From positions 1-20,325 of IMG/VR virus record IMGVR_UViG_3300033153_003152: a DNA stretch of 20,325 nucleotides; one strand, given 5' to 3'. This stretch comes from a virus. Numbering within the stretch: the stretch's first letter is position 1; each line of letters begins with the position of its first letter. Below the pieces are notes generated by a model. That model searched no databases. It was not told the origin of the DNA and saw only the letters and a list, made by a program, of their open reading frames with translations. Of this stretch, positions 7,473-16,099 are shown piece by piece. Position numbers and translations under genes: made by a program.

Positions 7473-8402
7473 TTAAATGCCATCACCATATCTGGCAGAG
7501 CCTGGATATCTGAATTCAACTCCACCACACTTAAATTCTCCAGGCACCTCAAAACCACGGCCTTTCCGCTGTGGTTGGGAGAACCTTAAAGGCATTGGAA
7601 TGTGGAATACAACCTTGTCAATATCCTTTGTGTAGGCCATCATCCTGTCAGTTGACCCTGCCCCAGCTCCAGCAAACTCTGATGTTGGGATAACATCTGC
7701 CTCTGAAGACAGATAAGGACTGTTAGCAACCAACCACTTCAGGATAGTCATGTCAGACTGATCTGAGCGGGCAGTTGTAGCAATGTAGTTCCACTGGGCT
7801 GTAGGAAGAGCCAATGTATCAGCACTTTCAACCTGTAGTGTATCTACAAAAATATCACCCATAAGATCATTGATATCAAACAAAATCTGAGTAGGAGTTT
7901 TATTCACCCACTCAGTACCAGAACCAGGATTTATAACAGTAGCTGCTGTAACATTGCTGTTATTAATGAATCCAGGAAGGTCATGCTCAGTATCACCAGA
8001 CATTGATGTTCTTTGAAGTAACTCTTCATAAGCCCTTCTTGCAACATTGGCTTTTTCAGCAGTTAATGGAACACCAACATGAATAGCTTGTCTCAACTCC
8101 TCATCACTATACTCATAACCAGTAGCAGCAAGCTCAACAGGAACAGTGACCTTGTCCACACCAATCTCAGCAATAGGAACATTAAGTGACTTTGTACCAA
8201 CAAACTGGGCAATTGCCTTTCCATCCATGAAAAAGTAAGTGATACTTGTTGCCCACTCACCTGCCTGTGTAGATATTGGAATCAGCAGGGTGTATGTTAT
8301 GGCTTTGTACTTTTTCTTGTACATCTTTGGTTCAATGAACTCAAGTTGTGAGACAAGAAAAGCCAGCCCAGTTGCTGCATCTATGGTAAACTTTTTCTTC
8401 AT
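7473..8402 (-). CDS. Major capsid protein (DUF2184-like, HK97 fold)
   Basis: This 309-aa protein has the order I expect of DUF2184-type major capsid proteins. It begins with a FLVSQLEFIEPKMYKKKYKA region, followed by ITYTLLIPISTQAGEWATSI and NVPIAEIGVDKVTVPVELAA, a YEYSDEELRQAIHVGVPL helix start, and a helix with ARRAYEELLQR. A W-x-x-KTP-x-x-IL-x-DI helix lies at 164-184, then LALPTAQWNYIAT and an end with FEVPGEFKCGGVEFRYPGS. No propeptide is obvious. AGGAG lies 9 nt before the ATG. The cement protein gene is directly upstream. This protein would make the shell. Confidence 0.85.
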   Translation of the reverse strand: MKKKFTIDAATGLAFLVSQLEFIEPKMYKKKYKAITYTLLIPISTQAGEWATSITYFFMDGKAIAQFVGTKSLNVPIAEIGVDKVTVPVELAATGYEYSDEELRQAIHVGVPLTAEKANVARRAYEELLQRTSMSGDTEHDLPGFINNSNVTAATVINPGSGTEWVNKTPTQILFDINDLMGDIFVDTLQVESADTLALPTAQWNYIATTARSDQSDMTILKWLVANSPYLSSEADVIPTSEFAGAGAGSTDRMMAYTKDIDKVVFHIPMPLRFSQPQRKGRGFEVPGEFKCGGVEFRYPGSARYGDGI

Positions 8403-8418
8403 TTATTATTCTCCTATA

Positions 8419-9213
8419 TTATGCTGTAGCAGCAGTGGCTGTCCCAACTAATCCCCATGAAGAACCAGAAAACAGTAATTCAGCAGAATCGGCAGCATCA
8501 AATGTAAGGGTAGCACCCTCAAGGAAGTTGGCAGGAGTAAGAACCTGATCACCACCATCCACAAGCATTTTCAATGTCTTTCTTTGTCCCTCAACACCAT
8601 CAGCCAGTGTAGAAGTGGAAGCACCAAGAGTTGAATCAAAATAAGTGATTCTTGTATCAAGGCTAATAGCACCAGATGTTGCTGTAATTATTTCAGAGCT
8701 ATCAGGAGCAACAGAGATGCCAAGGCCAGGTGAGTTGATTTTAATCTGCACCAAGTCACCAGCAGCTCCGGTTGTCTCAAAAGTAGCACCAACAATCTGG
8801 TCAGCATCTCCTCCACTTGTGTCTTTTCTGAACCTTCCAATAACATCAAGAGGTGCTGTATCTGCTGTGTGTCTGAAAAATACAGAGTCACCAGGCACTA
8901 CAGCCTGCTCTGTATACACCCAGATTTTTCCATAATCTACAAAGTTGACTTCTCTTTTCTCTTCATACACATGATCTCCATTGGCCTGTACAAGTCCAGC
9001 AGATGTGTACTCTGTAACACCAAGAAAAGCCTGTCCTGTGGCAGAAGGCAATTTACATTGCTTATCTCCTGTGCCTCTGACTACTGCTCTACCTGCTGCA
9101 ATATCAGACCCCTCTGCTGCCTTGGAGTCAACATTGAATAGTGTGAATTCAACTCTTTGACCCTCATGAGCAGCATCTATTTCTTCTGAATATGTTGTTT
9201 GAACTGGGCACAT
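8419..9213 (-). CDS. Capsid cement/decoration protein (Gp24-like) with extra C-terminal beta domain
   Basis: The ATG at 9213 is preferred over a GTG at 9222 because GAGGG is 8 nt before it; the product is then 264 aa. Residues 1-162 show the structural cement pattern: a DAAHEGQ-start, GRAVVRGTGDKQCKLPSA, FLGVTEYTSA, and IWVYTEQAVVPGDSVFFRH. This is a beta-barrel cement protein as in Gp24-like families next to DUF2184 capsids. Residues about 170-264 form a second domain with STLADGVEGQRKTLKMLVDG and FSGSSWGLVGTATA. That resembles a beta domain found at the ends of various phage decoration and fibre proteins (L-A-D-G-x-x-G-Q-R-K, W-x-L). The extra domain would be exposed on the shell. Confidence 0.7.
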   Translation of the reverse strand: MCPVQTTYSEEIDAAHEGQRVEFTLFNVDSKAAEGSDIAAGRAVVRGTGDKQCKLPSATGQAFLGVTEYTSAGLVQANGDHVYEEKREVNFVDYGKIWVYTEQAVVPGDSVFFRHTADTAPLDVIGRFRKDTSGGDADQIVGATFETTGAAGDLVQIKINSPGLGISVAPDSSEIITATSGAISLDTRITYFDSTLGASTSTLADGVEGQRKTLKMLVDGGDQVLTPANFLEGATLTFDAADSAELLFSGSSWGLVGTATAATA

Positions 9214-9214
9214 A

Positions 9215-10312
9215 TTATTCACCCTCCCCTAAGTTGTCCTTAATATATTGTTCACGAGCTGCTTCACGCTTGTCATCAACAGTCAGGTTATCATCAGCAT
9301 CACTGAAATTCTTGTTAAGCTTGTCCAATGACCCTTTGGCCTTTTCAAACTTAGCAACAGCAGCATCATACATGGCCTCAATGTAGTCATCTGATTTTCC
9401 TGCCATATCCAAGCTCATGACCTTGTCAATCACTGCTGTCTTCATTTCTTTGGGGCAGTCATTGCACTCAAGAGCTTTGTCACCAAGAATAATCTTTGAG
9501 TCAACTAACAACTTTGCTCTCTCACCAACCATATCATTCATGGCAGCATCTGTGATTATTTCTTTCTTGGCAGCATCAGCAGTGGCTTCTGCCTTTTCTT
9601 TGCCCTTGATTGCCTTCTCCTTTTCATCTGTTTCTTCTTCCAGTTTCTTGACCATGGCTTCTTTTTCTTCATCCCAAGCCTTTTGCTTGTTCTGAATTGC
9701 CTGGGCCAGCTGTGTATCTTCCACAGTGTACTGGATTCCATCAATTGTAATGACCATTTGGGTTGTCTCCTCTTTATGATCTAAAGTTATTTTACACTGC
9801 TTGCCACAACGGCCAGCATCAACAATTGCCAGGTGGTTCGCTCTTATATTGGTTTGGACAAACTCATAATCCTCACCATTAAAGTCTCCTTTCCTATCCT
9901 CTAAATCATTAGAGTACCCAACAGAAACTTCAATTTTTCCATCTTTAATCTGCTTTATAGTCTTTTGATCTGTTATTGTTATCACTCCGCTGAGGAGGGA
10001 ATCATCCACATCCACCCCAGAAACTGTCCCTATCTGGAGGCGTTTTACATTAGAGACATCAACTGAAGTGGGTGGATGATTATCTGTAACCACAAGATTC
10101 ACAAAGCTGTTAATGCTATCTTGATTAAACACTTCTTCAGGAGGTCTGAAAACACCTATTCTTTCAAGTGCTCTATCCTTAAGACCAAGATCAGAGCCCA
10201 GATAATACTGGACTCCAGGCCTTGCCAAGCTCACAGGAGCAGTCAAGAAACCAGTATCATCATCAATTGTTGCTTTTATTGCACTTGCTTTATCAAGAAT
10301 TATTACTTTCAT
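9215..10312 (-). CDS. Prohead protease/scaffold protein (DUF2213-like)
   Basis: This 365-aa protein has two parts. Residues 1-178 match DUF2213: TGFLTAPVSLARPGVQYY, a NLVVTDNHPP motif with H79, EVSVGYSND with S130 and S134, and NIRANHLAIVDAGRCG with H160. A His-Ser-His arrangement of this kind fits an S78/HK97-type prohead protease. Residues about 200-255 are a Lys/Glu/Ala-rich coiled coil, and the rest is helical, as expected of a scaffold. A fused protease-scaffold just upstream of cement and capsid genes is the usual layout. It overlaps its upstream neighbour (ATGA). The catalytic residue assignment is an inference. Confidence 0.75.
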   Translation of the reverse strand: MKVIILDKASAIKATIDDDTGFLTAPVSLARPGVQYYLGSDLGLKDRALERIGVFRPPEEVFNQDSINSFVNLVVTDNHPPTSVDVSNVKRLQIGTVSGVDVDDSLLSGVITITDQKTIKQIKDGKIEVSVGYSNDLEDRKGDFNGEDYEFVQTNIRANHLAIVDAGRCGKQCKITLDHKEETTQMVITIDGIQYTVEDTQLAQAIQNKQKAWDEEKEAMVKKLEEETDEKEKAIKGKEKAEATADAAKKEIITDAAMNDMVGERAKLLVDSKIILGDKALECNDCPKEMKTAVIDKVMSLDMAGKSDDYIEAMYDAAVAKFEKAKGSLDKLNKNFSDADDNLTVDDKREAAREQYIKDNLGEGE

Positions 10313-10506
10313 TTCTTAATCCTTTCAAACTGTATTCCATGGTCACCAGGAAATGGTTTCAAGTGCTTGCTTTTGCCCAACCATATTGCCATTGGTATGG
10401 TGTCAAATGCCTTGCATACCCTTTTATTAGTGTCAATTAAGTTCTTACAATATGTACACACCTCTGAGAATGCAGGTATATCATGGCCTTTATCCAATTC
10501 AATCAT
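10309..10506 (-). CDS. Small Cys-containing phage protein
   Basis: This 65-aa protein has C17-x2-C20 and C31 (EVCTYCKNLIDTNKRVCKAF), then MAIWLGKSKHLKPFPGDHGI. The C-x-x-C, R-x-C-x-A-F, IW-x-G, H-x-x-P-x-P-G-D-x-G-I-x-F arrangement is recurrent in phage genomes between MuF and protease genes, but I know of no assigned function. The three Cys and His56 could bind one metal ion. The ATG overlaps the MuF stop and its own stop overlaps the next start, so it is coupled on both sides. Confidence 0.65.
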   Translation of the reverse strand: MIELDKGHDIPAFSEVCTYCKNLIDTNKRVCKAFDTIPMAIWLGKSKHLKPFPGDHGIQFERIKK

Positions 10507-11861
10507 CTTTTACTCCTTCCATAGTCAAGCCAATCATTATTCTTTGAAACCAATGACCAGGTAACATGTTGGACATTGGCATTGGCTTCTGCTACTGTCA
10601 TCTTACCATCAGTGATTGCATCTTGGAATTGCTTAATCACTGTGCTCCTTGTTTTGTCATACTCACTGGATATAGTGCCTTCACCAACTATCTTTTTAAT
10701 TTTTGCTGTGTGTGTGTATTCTTTACCAACTGCCCTAATCTCTTTCATTTTATATTTGTTGAGCAAACCTATATCCTCAGGTGAAAATGATGTCCCACCT
10801 GGGTGGTTGTGTGTCATTATGTTGCCTTTGAGCTTTTTAGCATCTACTATAGGGATGCCAACTGATCTTTCAGTGCCTTGAAGTGTGAATAGTTTCTTAC
10901 CATCAGGAGTAAATGCATGTAATGATTCAGTCTTGTTGCCTGCTATCTTTGACTCAATGCTCCTTAAGTTTTTCTTGAGTGCAACACTCTTAGGCAGTGC
11001 CTTCTTTGGTGCCACAACCTTCTTAGGAGCAACTTTCTTTGGCACATCTTCCATCTCACCAGTCTCTATCACAGGACTATATGAGCACCTACAATTGATA
11101 TCTGTTATACCTGGTTGTATGAACTTCTGGCAAGTCTTACTCCAAGCACCTTTCTTCAAGTCATATTCAACACCATCTAACTCTTTATGACATTGTCTCA
11201 CCCTCTCATCCTTGGAGGTTCTGTATATACCCTTCTTAATGCCCAATGATTCAGACCTTCTAAGGGTCAACTGAGAATTGATTGTCTGGACTTCATTCCT
11301 TGCTATGGTCTTAATCCTGTTCTTAAGCTTATCATTAGCACCAGTTTTTGACATTATCTGCTTTGCAATCTCTGAGTATCTGGCTCCACTGGCTACACCA
11401 TTATTCACTATTGTCTCAATTTGTGTTAAGTATTGAGCAGGCAAGTCTTTGATAAGGCTAACATTTCTGCTTACACTCAACTCTTTAAAGTTCATCAACC
11501 CTTCTGTCTGTATTACCTGGCCTATATCTATTCCAGTGGCTCTTTGAACTGTTCTATCAAACTTCTTTGCATTGTTAATAGATACTCTTTTCACCATCTC
11601 TTCTGAAGTAATATTGGCAAATCCAGCGGTTGCAACCCCTCCAAAGGTTTTATTTAAATTATTGAATATTCTACCAAGATCATCAGCAAGTGAATCTATT
11701 GTATATGCAAGGCTACTCTGTTTCAAAAATGGCATCAACTCAAGTCTTACAGCAGCAGCCATAGCTCTTCCCAGCTTCATCAGTTGCTTCTGATAAGCCT
11801 TTTCTTGAGCCTTTTGGCTCTTGATTGGAGGAACTATTTTTGTTTTTTGCCTTTTAGCCAC
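10503..11861 (-). CDS. MuF-type minor head protein fused to a JAB/RadC-like HNHP domain
   Basis: This 452-aa protein starts at a GTG with AAGGA 7 nt upstream. Residues 1-265 are a MuF head morphogenesis protein: helical N-terminus, NEVQTINSQLTLRRSESLGI, then RTSKDERVRQCHKELDGVEY and GITDINCRCSYSPVIE (C224, H225, C257, C259 probably structural). A Lys/Pro/Ala/Val linker spans 272-298. Residues 305-400 form a separate domain with H351-N-H353-P-G-G-T-S-F-S360-P-E-D363, close to the JAMM/RadC metal motif H-x-H-x(7)-S-x2-D but with six residues between His353 and Ser360. The tail 400-452 is helical. MuF proteins are injected or sit near the portal; a C-terminal enzyme cargo is known for the family. 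Confidence 0.75.
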   Translation of the reverse strand: MAKRQKTKIVPPIKSQKAQEKAYQKQLMKLGRAMAAAVRLELMPFLKQSSLAYTIDSLADDLGRIFNNLNKTFGGVATAGFANITSEEMVKRVSINNAKKFDRTVQRATGIDIGQVIQTEGLMNFKELSVSRNVSLIKDLPAQYLTQIETIVNNGVASGARYSEIAKQIMSKTGANDKLKNRIKTIARNEVQTINSQLTLRRSESLGIKKGIYRTSKDERVRQCHKELDGVEYDLKKGAWSKTCQKFIQPGITDINCRCSYSPVIETGEMEDVPKKVAPKKVVAPKKALPKSVALKKNLRSIESKIAGNKTESLHAFTPDGKKLFTLQGTERSVGIPIVDAKKLKGNIMTHNHPGGTSFSPEDIGLLNKYKMKEIRAVGKEYTHTAKIKKIVGEGTISSEYDKTRSTVIKQFQDAITDGKMTVAEANANVQHVTWSLVSKNNDWLDYGRSKR

Positions 11862-11901
11862 TTAAAATCCTTTACATATACCTTAGTATTAGGTCTGCCA
11901 T

Positions 11902-13242
11902 TTACTGCTCTTCTTCAGGCTCTTTCACTGGTTCTTCAGTTGGTTCTATCTCTTCTTCAAATAACTCTTCTAACTCTTCTGCCTTCTTTTCCTCTTCTAC
12001 TCTATTGGCATCTATTGATACATATGTGCCTTTTTGAGCAAGTTGGGCCATAGCATCCATCTCTTCAATAACCTCAGCATCTATATATATTTGATCTCTC
12101 TGTGCATTCTGATAATCAACTGCTGCTTGTTCTGTTTCTGTGAGCTGGTGTAATGGCAAGAATACATATTCTGTATCATCTGTCCAACCAAGTTCTGATG
12201 CTATTACAGCAGTATCAATGATGTCAATTCTTGGCCTGAGCTCATTTTCCTGGTAGGAGGAGACATCATCATAATAATTTCTTCTATCTGATTCACCAGT
12301 AGCATTCTGACCCGCTGGTGATATGCCCAACAACTTTGTAACTGGTATCTTTGAGGCTCCTGCCACTTTTTGCAGCCCTCTATCATCAATGTCTGGTAAG
12401 CTGGCAAAGACATTTGATTTCTTGTCATAAGTGTCTTCACTATCAATAGCTATGCCATTGATTATGCTTTTCATCTCATGAGCTATCTTGAGCCTTTTGA
12501 TAACAAGGTCATCTTGGCCTTCAGCAACCATTGCATTGAGCCCTTTGATGCCATAAACATCAACATTAGCATCATATACTAAGTCAGATATAGCTTGTGA
12601 TGTTACTTGGCTGTCCTCTATTGGCTCCCACATAGTGCTGAAAATACTCAATCCCCAATAGTTTTCCATTCTCCATTCATAGATAGTTGGAGTCTTACCA
12701 AGGAAGGTTATGACTCTTGAGTGATGTATTCTTTGGCCTTCTTCAACCACTGTATAGTATTCTGGCTTACCAAAGTTCTTTGATAGTATACTCATATCTA
12801 TAGCATCAGGAAAAATGCTATATCTATCTAACACAATTAGGTTAGACAAAGAATTTGGTTTGATTTTTTCTAAATCAAGTGGTTCCTCCTGGTCATCACC
12901 ATCTATTACTATGATTATGACAGAGCCTCCAAAGACTCTTGACCACTTAGCAGCAAGGTTAACTTTGCCTTTTACATCAAAGGCTTTCATCACATCTTCA
13001 ACTTCTTTCTTCTTGACATCATCTTCTATAAGGAACTCACGCCATTTTCGGGTAGCATCATCAACAGGACAATCAACAACTTTCTGGGCTAACCAATTGT
13101 GTGAATACAGGTTGTTAGCATCAATCTGTGTTATTCTGTTTTTTGGTGCAAACCTGTTCCATGTCCTTGGGTCTTTATTACCACCAAGCCCCTTAAGGAT
13201 ATTCACAAAACCATCTACTGTGTGTTTAATTTTTTTAATCAT
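11902..13242 (-). CDS. Portal protein (DUF1073-like)
   Basis: This 446-aa protein shows the DUF1073 portal order: an N-terminal helix, ITQIDANNLYSHNWLAQKVV, DDATRKWREF, a WSRVFGGSVIIIVIDG strand, the YSIFPDAID region, and RIHHSRVITFLGKTP. A YWGLSIFSTMWEPIEDSQVT helix follows, then KIPVTKLLGISPAGQNATGE and DRRNYYDDVSSYQENELRP. It should form the 12-subunit ring for DNA passage. The last 30 residues are very acidic (LEELFEEEIEPTEEPVKEPE), which is longer than I expect for the family. The start overlaps the upstream stop (ATGA), with GGAG 8 nt before. Confidence 0.85.
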   Translation of the reverse strand: MIKKIKHTVDGFVNILKGLGGNKDPRTWNRFAPKNRITQIDANNLYSHNWLAQKVVDCPVDDATRKWREFLIEDDVKKKEVEDVMKAFDVKGKVNLAAKWSRVFGGSVIIIVIDGDDQEEPLDLEKIKPNSLSNLIVLDRYSIFPDAIDMSILSKNFGKPEYYTVVEEGQRIHHSRVITFLGKTPTIYEWRMENYWGLSIFSTMWEPIEDSQVTSQAISDLVYDANVDVYGIKGLNAMVAEGQDDLVIKRLKIAHEMKSIINGIAIDSEDTYDKKSNVFASLPDIDDRGLQKVAGASKIPVTKLLGISPAGQNATGESDRRNYYDDVSSYQENELRPRIDIIDTAVIASELGWTDDTEYVFLPLHQLTETEQAAVDYQNAQRDQIYIDAEVIEEMDAMAQLAQKGTYVSIDANRVEEEKKAEELEELFEEEIEPTEEPVKEPEEEQ

Positions 13243-14018
13243 GTAAATAACTCCGAGATATGGCCTTCAGCTGCTATCCTGAATGTTAATAAATCAGACA
13301 AATCATCTTGAACAGTTGTGTTCAGATCATCACCTGGCCCAATAGCTATTGTTGAGCCTAATTTACTTTGGCCTGAAAAAGTCAATCTCACACTAATCCC
13401 ATACACACCTTGCCCAGGATTACTGGCATCATAAGGGGTGTAATCATAAGCAAGCAGTGCCAAATCAGCATTTGTTTTGGCATTAAATATGTTATTGGTT
13501 ATTCCATCTACAGACCTGAGTACCAAACCTTTTGTCAGAGCATCCAAGTCACCAAACTTTCCAAAATCAGGAGCAGATTCACAAGTTATTTGTAGCAATA
13601 TCCTATTTATATGAGCAGATGCTTGTATTGCATCTGGTCTTGGTGACCCTCTTAATCCATATGTAACAGGATTAGAAGAGCCATCAACAGCCAAATCCCT
13701 TGTCCCAACATCAACAAAAGAACCAGCTGGAAAAAAGCTGTCTAATGGTGTATCAAGCTCAACAACATCACCAACAATGGCAAGGATAGTTCCTTGGAAG
13801 AATCTGTTTGTTTCTGTGCTGAATAGAATAAAGTAGTCAGTAGTTGCTAACCCCATCCCTGTGGCATCATCAACCTTAACAAATCTTTGATTCATGGCAG
13901 CATCTGCAACAGTTGCAGCAACCAAAGTCAAATTACTCATATAGGCTATGACCAAAGGATGAGGGTCATCATGGATGGCTACTCTTGCTATTGAATTCAG
14001 TGCATTTTTACTTCCCAT
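13239..14018 (-). CDS. Unknown structural-looking protein between endolysin and portal
   Basis: This 259-aa protein is not one I can name. It has a run with HDDPHPLVIAYMSNLTLVAA, a YFILFSTETNRFFQGTILAI strand pair, VVELDTPLDSFFPAGSFVDV, ITCESAPDFGKFGDLDALTK, FNAKTNADLALLAYDYTPYD and YGISVRLTFSGQSKLGSTIA. The beta-rich makeup with few Cys or Lys looks like a virion structural protein. It overlaps the endolysin stop by 11 nt, has GAGGTGG before the ATG, and overlaps the portal start. A role at the portal or vertex, or as decoration, is possible from position only. Confidence 0.6.
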   Translation of the reverse strand: MGSKNALNSIARVAIHDDPHPLVIAYMSNLTLVAATVADAAMNQRFVKVDDATGMGLATTDYFILFSTETNRFFQGTILAIVGDVVELDTPLDSFFPAGSFVDVGTRDLAVDGSSNPVTYGLRGSPRPDAIQASAHINRILLQITCESAPDFGKFGDLDALTKGLVLRSVDGITNNIFNAKTNADLALLAYDYTPYDASNPGQGVYGISVRLTFSGQSKLGSTIAIGPGDDLNTTVQDDLSDLLTFRIAAEGHISELFT

Positions 14019-14424
14019 TTACCACCTCATAGTGTACCAAGTCTTGGAAATCTTGGTCTGTAATAGGTTCTGTATCCATATCCCAGTTTCCACCCCATCT
14101 AATATCAACACCTAATATCTTAGCACAAGCAAGAACTATACCAGCCAAATGTATACAATGTGCCTTTTTAAAGGATGCTTTTCCACCCACATAAGGAGCA
14201 GCATCAACTGCTTCTGATGGGGCTTTATTGTGCTTTCCATCAGGCCATTTTACTTTTGACTTGTCTTGTTTATACATGAGATTCTGCTCAGACTTTGGTC
14301 TGAAAGCTTCTATGATGGATATGTCCATCAACCCAAGTCCCAAAGCCATGTTAAACACACCTTGTATCTCCCAGCAACTTTGGCTTAAATTCTCTTTTGA
14401 TCTTTTACCATATTCAAGTTCCAT
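14008..14424 (-). CDS. Endolysin, M15-type L-alanyl-D-glutamate/D-Ala peptidase
   Basis: This 138-aa protein starts at the ATG at 14424, with GGAGG 7 nt upstream, and overlaps the large terminase stop (TGATG). It carries the full M15 metal set: EAFRPKSEQNLMY, then DGKHNKAPSEAVDAAPYV with H65 and D74, IRWGGNWDMD, and DFQDLVHYEV with catalytic D128 and ligand H131. It is the length of a single-domain VanY-like phage endolysin. It would cut the peptide stem of peptidoglycan. It has no signal peptide, so it needs a holin; the one-TM protein at 16463-16726 is a candidate. Confidence 0.85.
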   Translation of the reverse strand: MELEYGKRSKENLSQSCWEIQGVFNMALGLGLMDISIIEAFRPKSEQNLMYKQDKSKVKWPDGKHNKAPSEAVDAAPYVGGKASFKKAHCIHLAGIVLACAKILGVDIRWGGNWDMDTEPITDQDFQDLVHYEVVNGK

Positions 14425-15884
14425 CAATCTGCCTCCATTGCTGCTTGTAAGCTATTTGTGGTATTTTTATTTATGTATGTTACTTCAACTGCTGTCATTA
14501 GTGTATCTATGTCATCATCAAACTCACCATTTGGGAACTCTCTTCCTTCAAGAGTCAAGTTATCAATCCCAGGAACATCAGTATATAAGCATACTAAGCC
14601 AGATTCAATATATGGTGAAGCATCTTCTGCCCTGAATTCCTTGTCTGTGCTTCTTGGTACCTCAAATATCTTCATCTTTTTCTTTCTAAGCTCTTGTATT
14701 AACCCAGTTCCTGAGCTCTTATCTTCAATATACATACCCCTAAGTATCGGGTCAGTTACTAAGACACGCTTAGTATCATGCTTTTTATAGAAGATTTCAG
14801 CTTCTCTTCTCAAGGTAGGAGCTTCCATCTTTGCTCTTTTCTTATCTTTTAAGTGTATCTTTCCATCAATCCCAAATTCCCAACACTGGAATACACACCA
14901 GTCACTCTTCTGCTTTGTCTTTTGTGCTGTATCTGCTGTTATGAATTTATACTTTATTGGTGGCCTCTTTTTAGGCCATACCCACCAATCACCTTTGAAT
15001 GTGTTACCACCAGTAACAGTTGGATTACCTTGATATAGGCTTTCCCAACTTTCTTGGCTTGACCTATCTTTTTTGGCTGTCAAAAAGACTTTTGACTTAA
15101 GCTCAGGGAACAATGGATCACCCATCATTCTGTGCTTTTCATCTTTTGTAGCAAGAGCCTGGTAATTGAATAACTTGACATTAGGATTTAAAGTAACCAA
15201 GCGGGCTGTGAGATCATGTGTCACCCATCGTGTCATTATAATAAGGATTCCAGCATACTCAGAAAGCCTTGTATCAAAGTCATCCTCAAACCACTCCCAT
15301 ACTGATTGTGATACAACCATTGACCTTGCTTCTTTCCTGCCCTTAACTGGGTCATCTATGATACCAATGTCCATAGTATCACCAGTTATAGCACCATTGA
15401 CTGTTGTGTTCCTAAAGAAGCCAGTAAACACACTATGGTCTATGTGCCATGTCTCTATCAACTCACTATTTAGCTCACCCCTGTTATTGGGATTTGTAAC
15501 ATTCATATCTGGGAATATTGATTTGTACTTATCTGTTATAAATGTCCGCTGTATTGCTTTGTTGCATCTCTTCCCAAGCCTCTCAGCATATGAGGCATAT
15601 ATGGCCTTGATAGAAGGGTCATCACCCAATATCCAGGTGATTAAGTCCATTATACCAAATGACTTACCATGCTGAGGAGGAGTATTCAATATATAAACAG
15701 GCCTTTTCTTGGCCTTATAATCAGCATAAAAGTTCTGTAACACTCTACAGACATCAGTAGTAAACCAACTATTCTTCAATTGACTATACCTCATAAACAT
15801 CCGGTATGCCAGGAAGTTTACCCTTGCCTTGTTAATCCACCAAGCTTCAAGACAATCTATATCGTGTGATGTTAGTTGGGACAA
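14424..15884 (-). CDS. terL: Terminase large subunit
   Basis: This 486-aa protein carries the DNA-packaging ATPase and nuclease. Walker A is TPPQHGKS (68-75), Walker B DIGIIDDP (172-179), and a coupling motif lies at ILIIMTRW (213-220). The RNase H-type nuclease has ITADTA with D318, an acidic pair in MYIEDKSSGTG (E387, D388) and FDDDID (D457-459). The start is a TTG at 15884, the only start-like codon before an in-frame stop, with AGGAG about 11 nt upstream. The PP-x-HGKS Walker A and gp3-like partner point to a P22-type headful machine (inference). Confidence 0.9.
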   Translation of the reverse strand: MSQLTSHDIDCLEAWWINKARVNFLAYRMFMRYSQLKNSWFTTDVCRVLQNFYADYKAKKRPVYILNTPPQHGKSFGIMDLITWILGDDPSIKAIYASYAERLGKRCNKAIQRTFITDKYKSIFPDMNVTNPNNRGELNSELIETWHIDHSVFTGFFRNTTVNGAITGDTMDIGIIDDPVKGRKEARSMVVSQSVWEWFEDDFDTRLSEYAGILIIMTRWVTHDLTARLVTLNPNVKLFNYQALATKDEKHRMMGDPLFPELKSKVFLTAKKDRSSQESWESLYQGNPTVTGGNTFKGDWWVWPKKRPPIKYKFITADTAQKTKQKSDWCVFQCWEFGIDGKIHLKDKKRAKMEAPTLRREAEIFYKKHDTKRVLVTDPILRGMYIEDKSSGTGLIQELRKKKMKIFEVPRSTDKEFRAEDASPYIESGLVCLYTDVPGIDNLTLEGREFPNGEFDDDIDTLMTAVEVTYINKNTTNSLQAAMEAD

Positions 15885-15886
15885 AG

Positions 15887-16099
15887 TTATTTATTCTCCT
15901 CAACATGTTCAAGTATTATATTATCAATTTTACCACCACAACTCCCACACTTAAAAGGATCATTTGGCTTTGGTGTGGTACTATCAGGAAACATAACCAA
16001 CCCTGCTGGAATTGTAGCATGATGATCAGGTTCTGAATCAAAATAAAAAGCTACTTTTTTGCAACCATCTTCATGATTGTGCATGTATTTGTATTTCAC
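15887..16099 (-). CDS. Small Cys-containing protein
   Basis: I choose the GTG at 16099 because it overlaps the preceding stop (GTGA) and has GTGAGAG about 8 nt upstream; the product is 70 aa. An ATG at 16084 has no ribosome site. The protein begins KYKYMHNHEDGCKKVAFYFD, has PAGLVMFPDSTTPKPNDPFK, and ends with C51-G-S-C54-G-G. C13, H9 and the C-x-x-C pair could form one zinc site. Proteins with this outline occur next to terminases in other phages, with no known role. The large terminase starts 3 nt downstream. Confidence 0.6.
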   Translation of the reverse strand: MKYKYMHNHEDGCKKVAFYFDSEPDHHATIPAGLVMFPDSTTPKPNDPFKCGSCGGKIDNIILEHVEENK

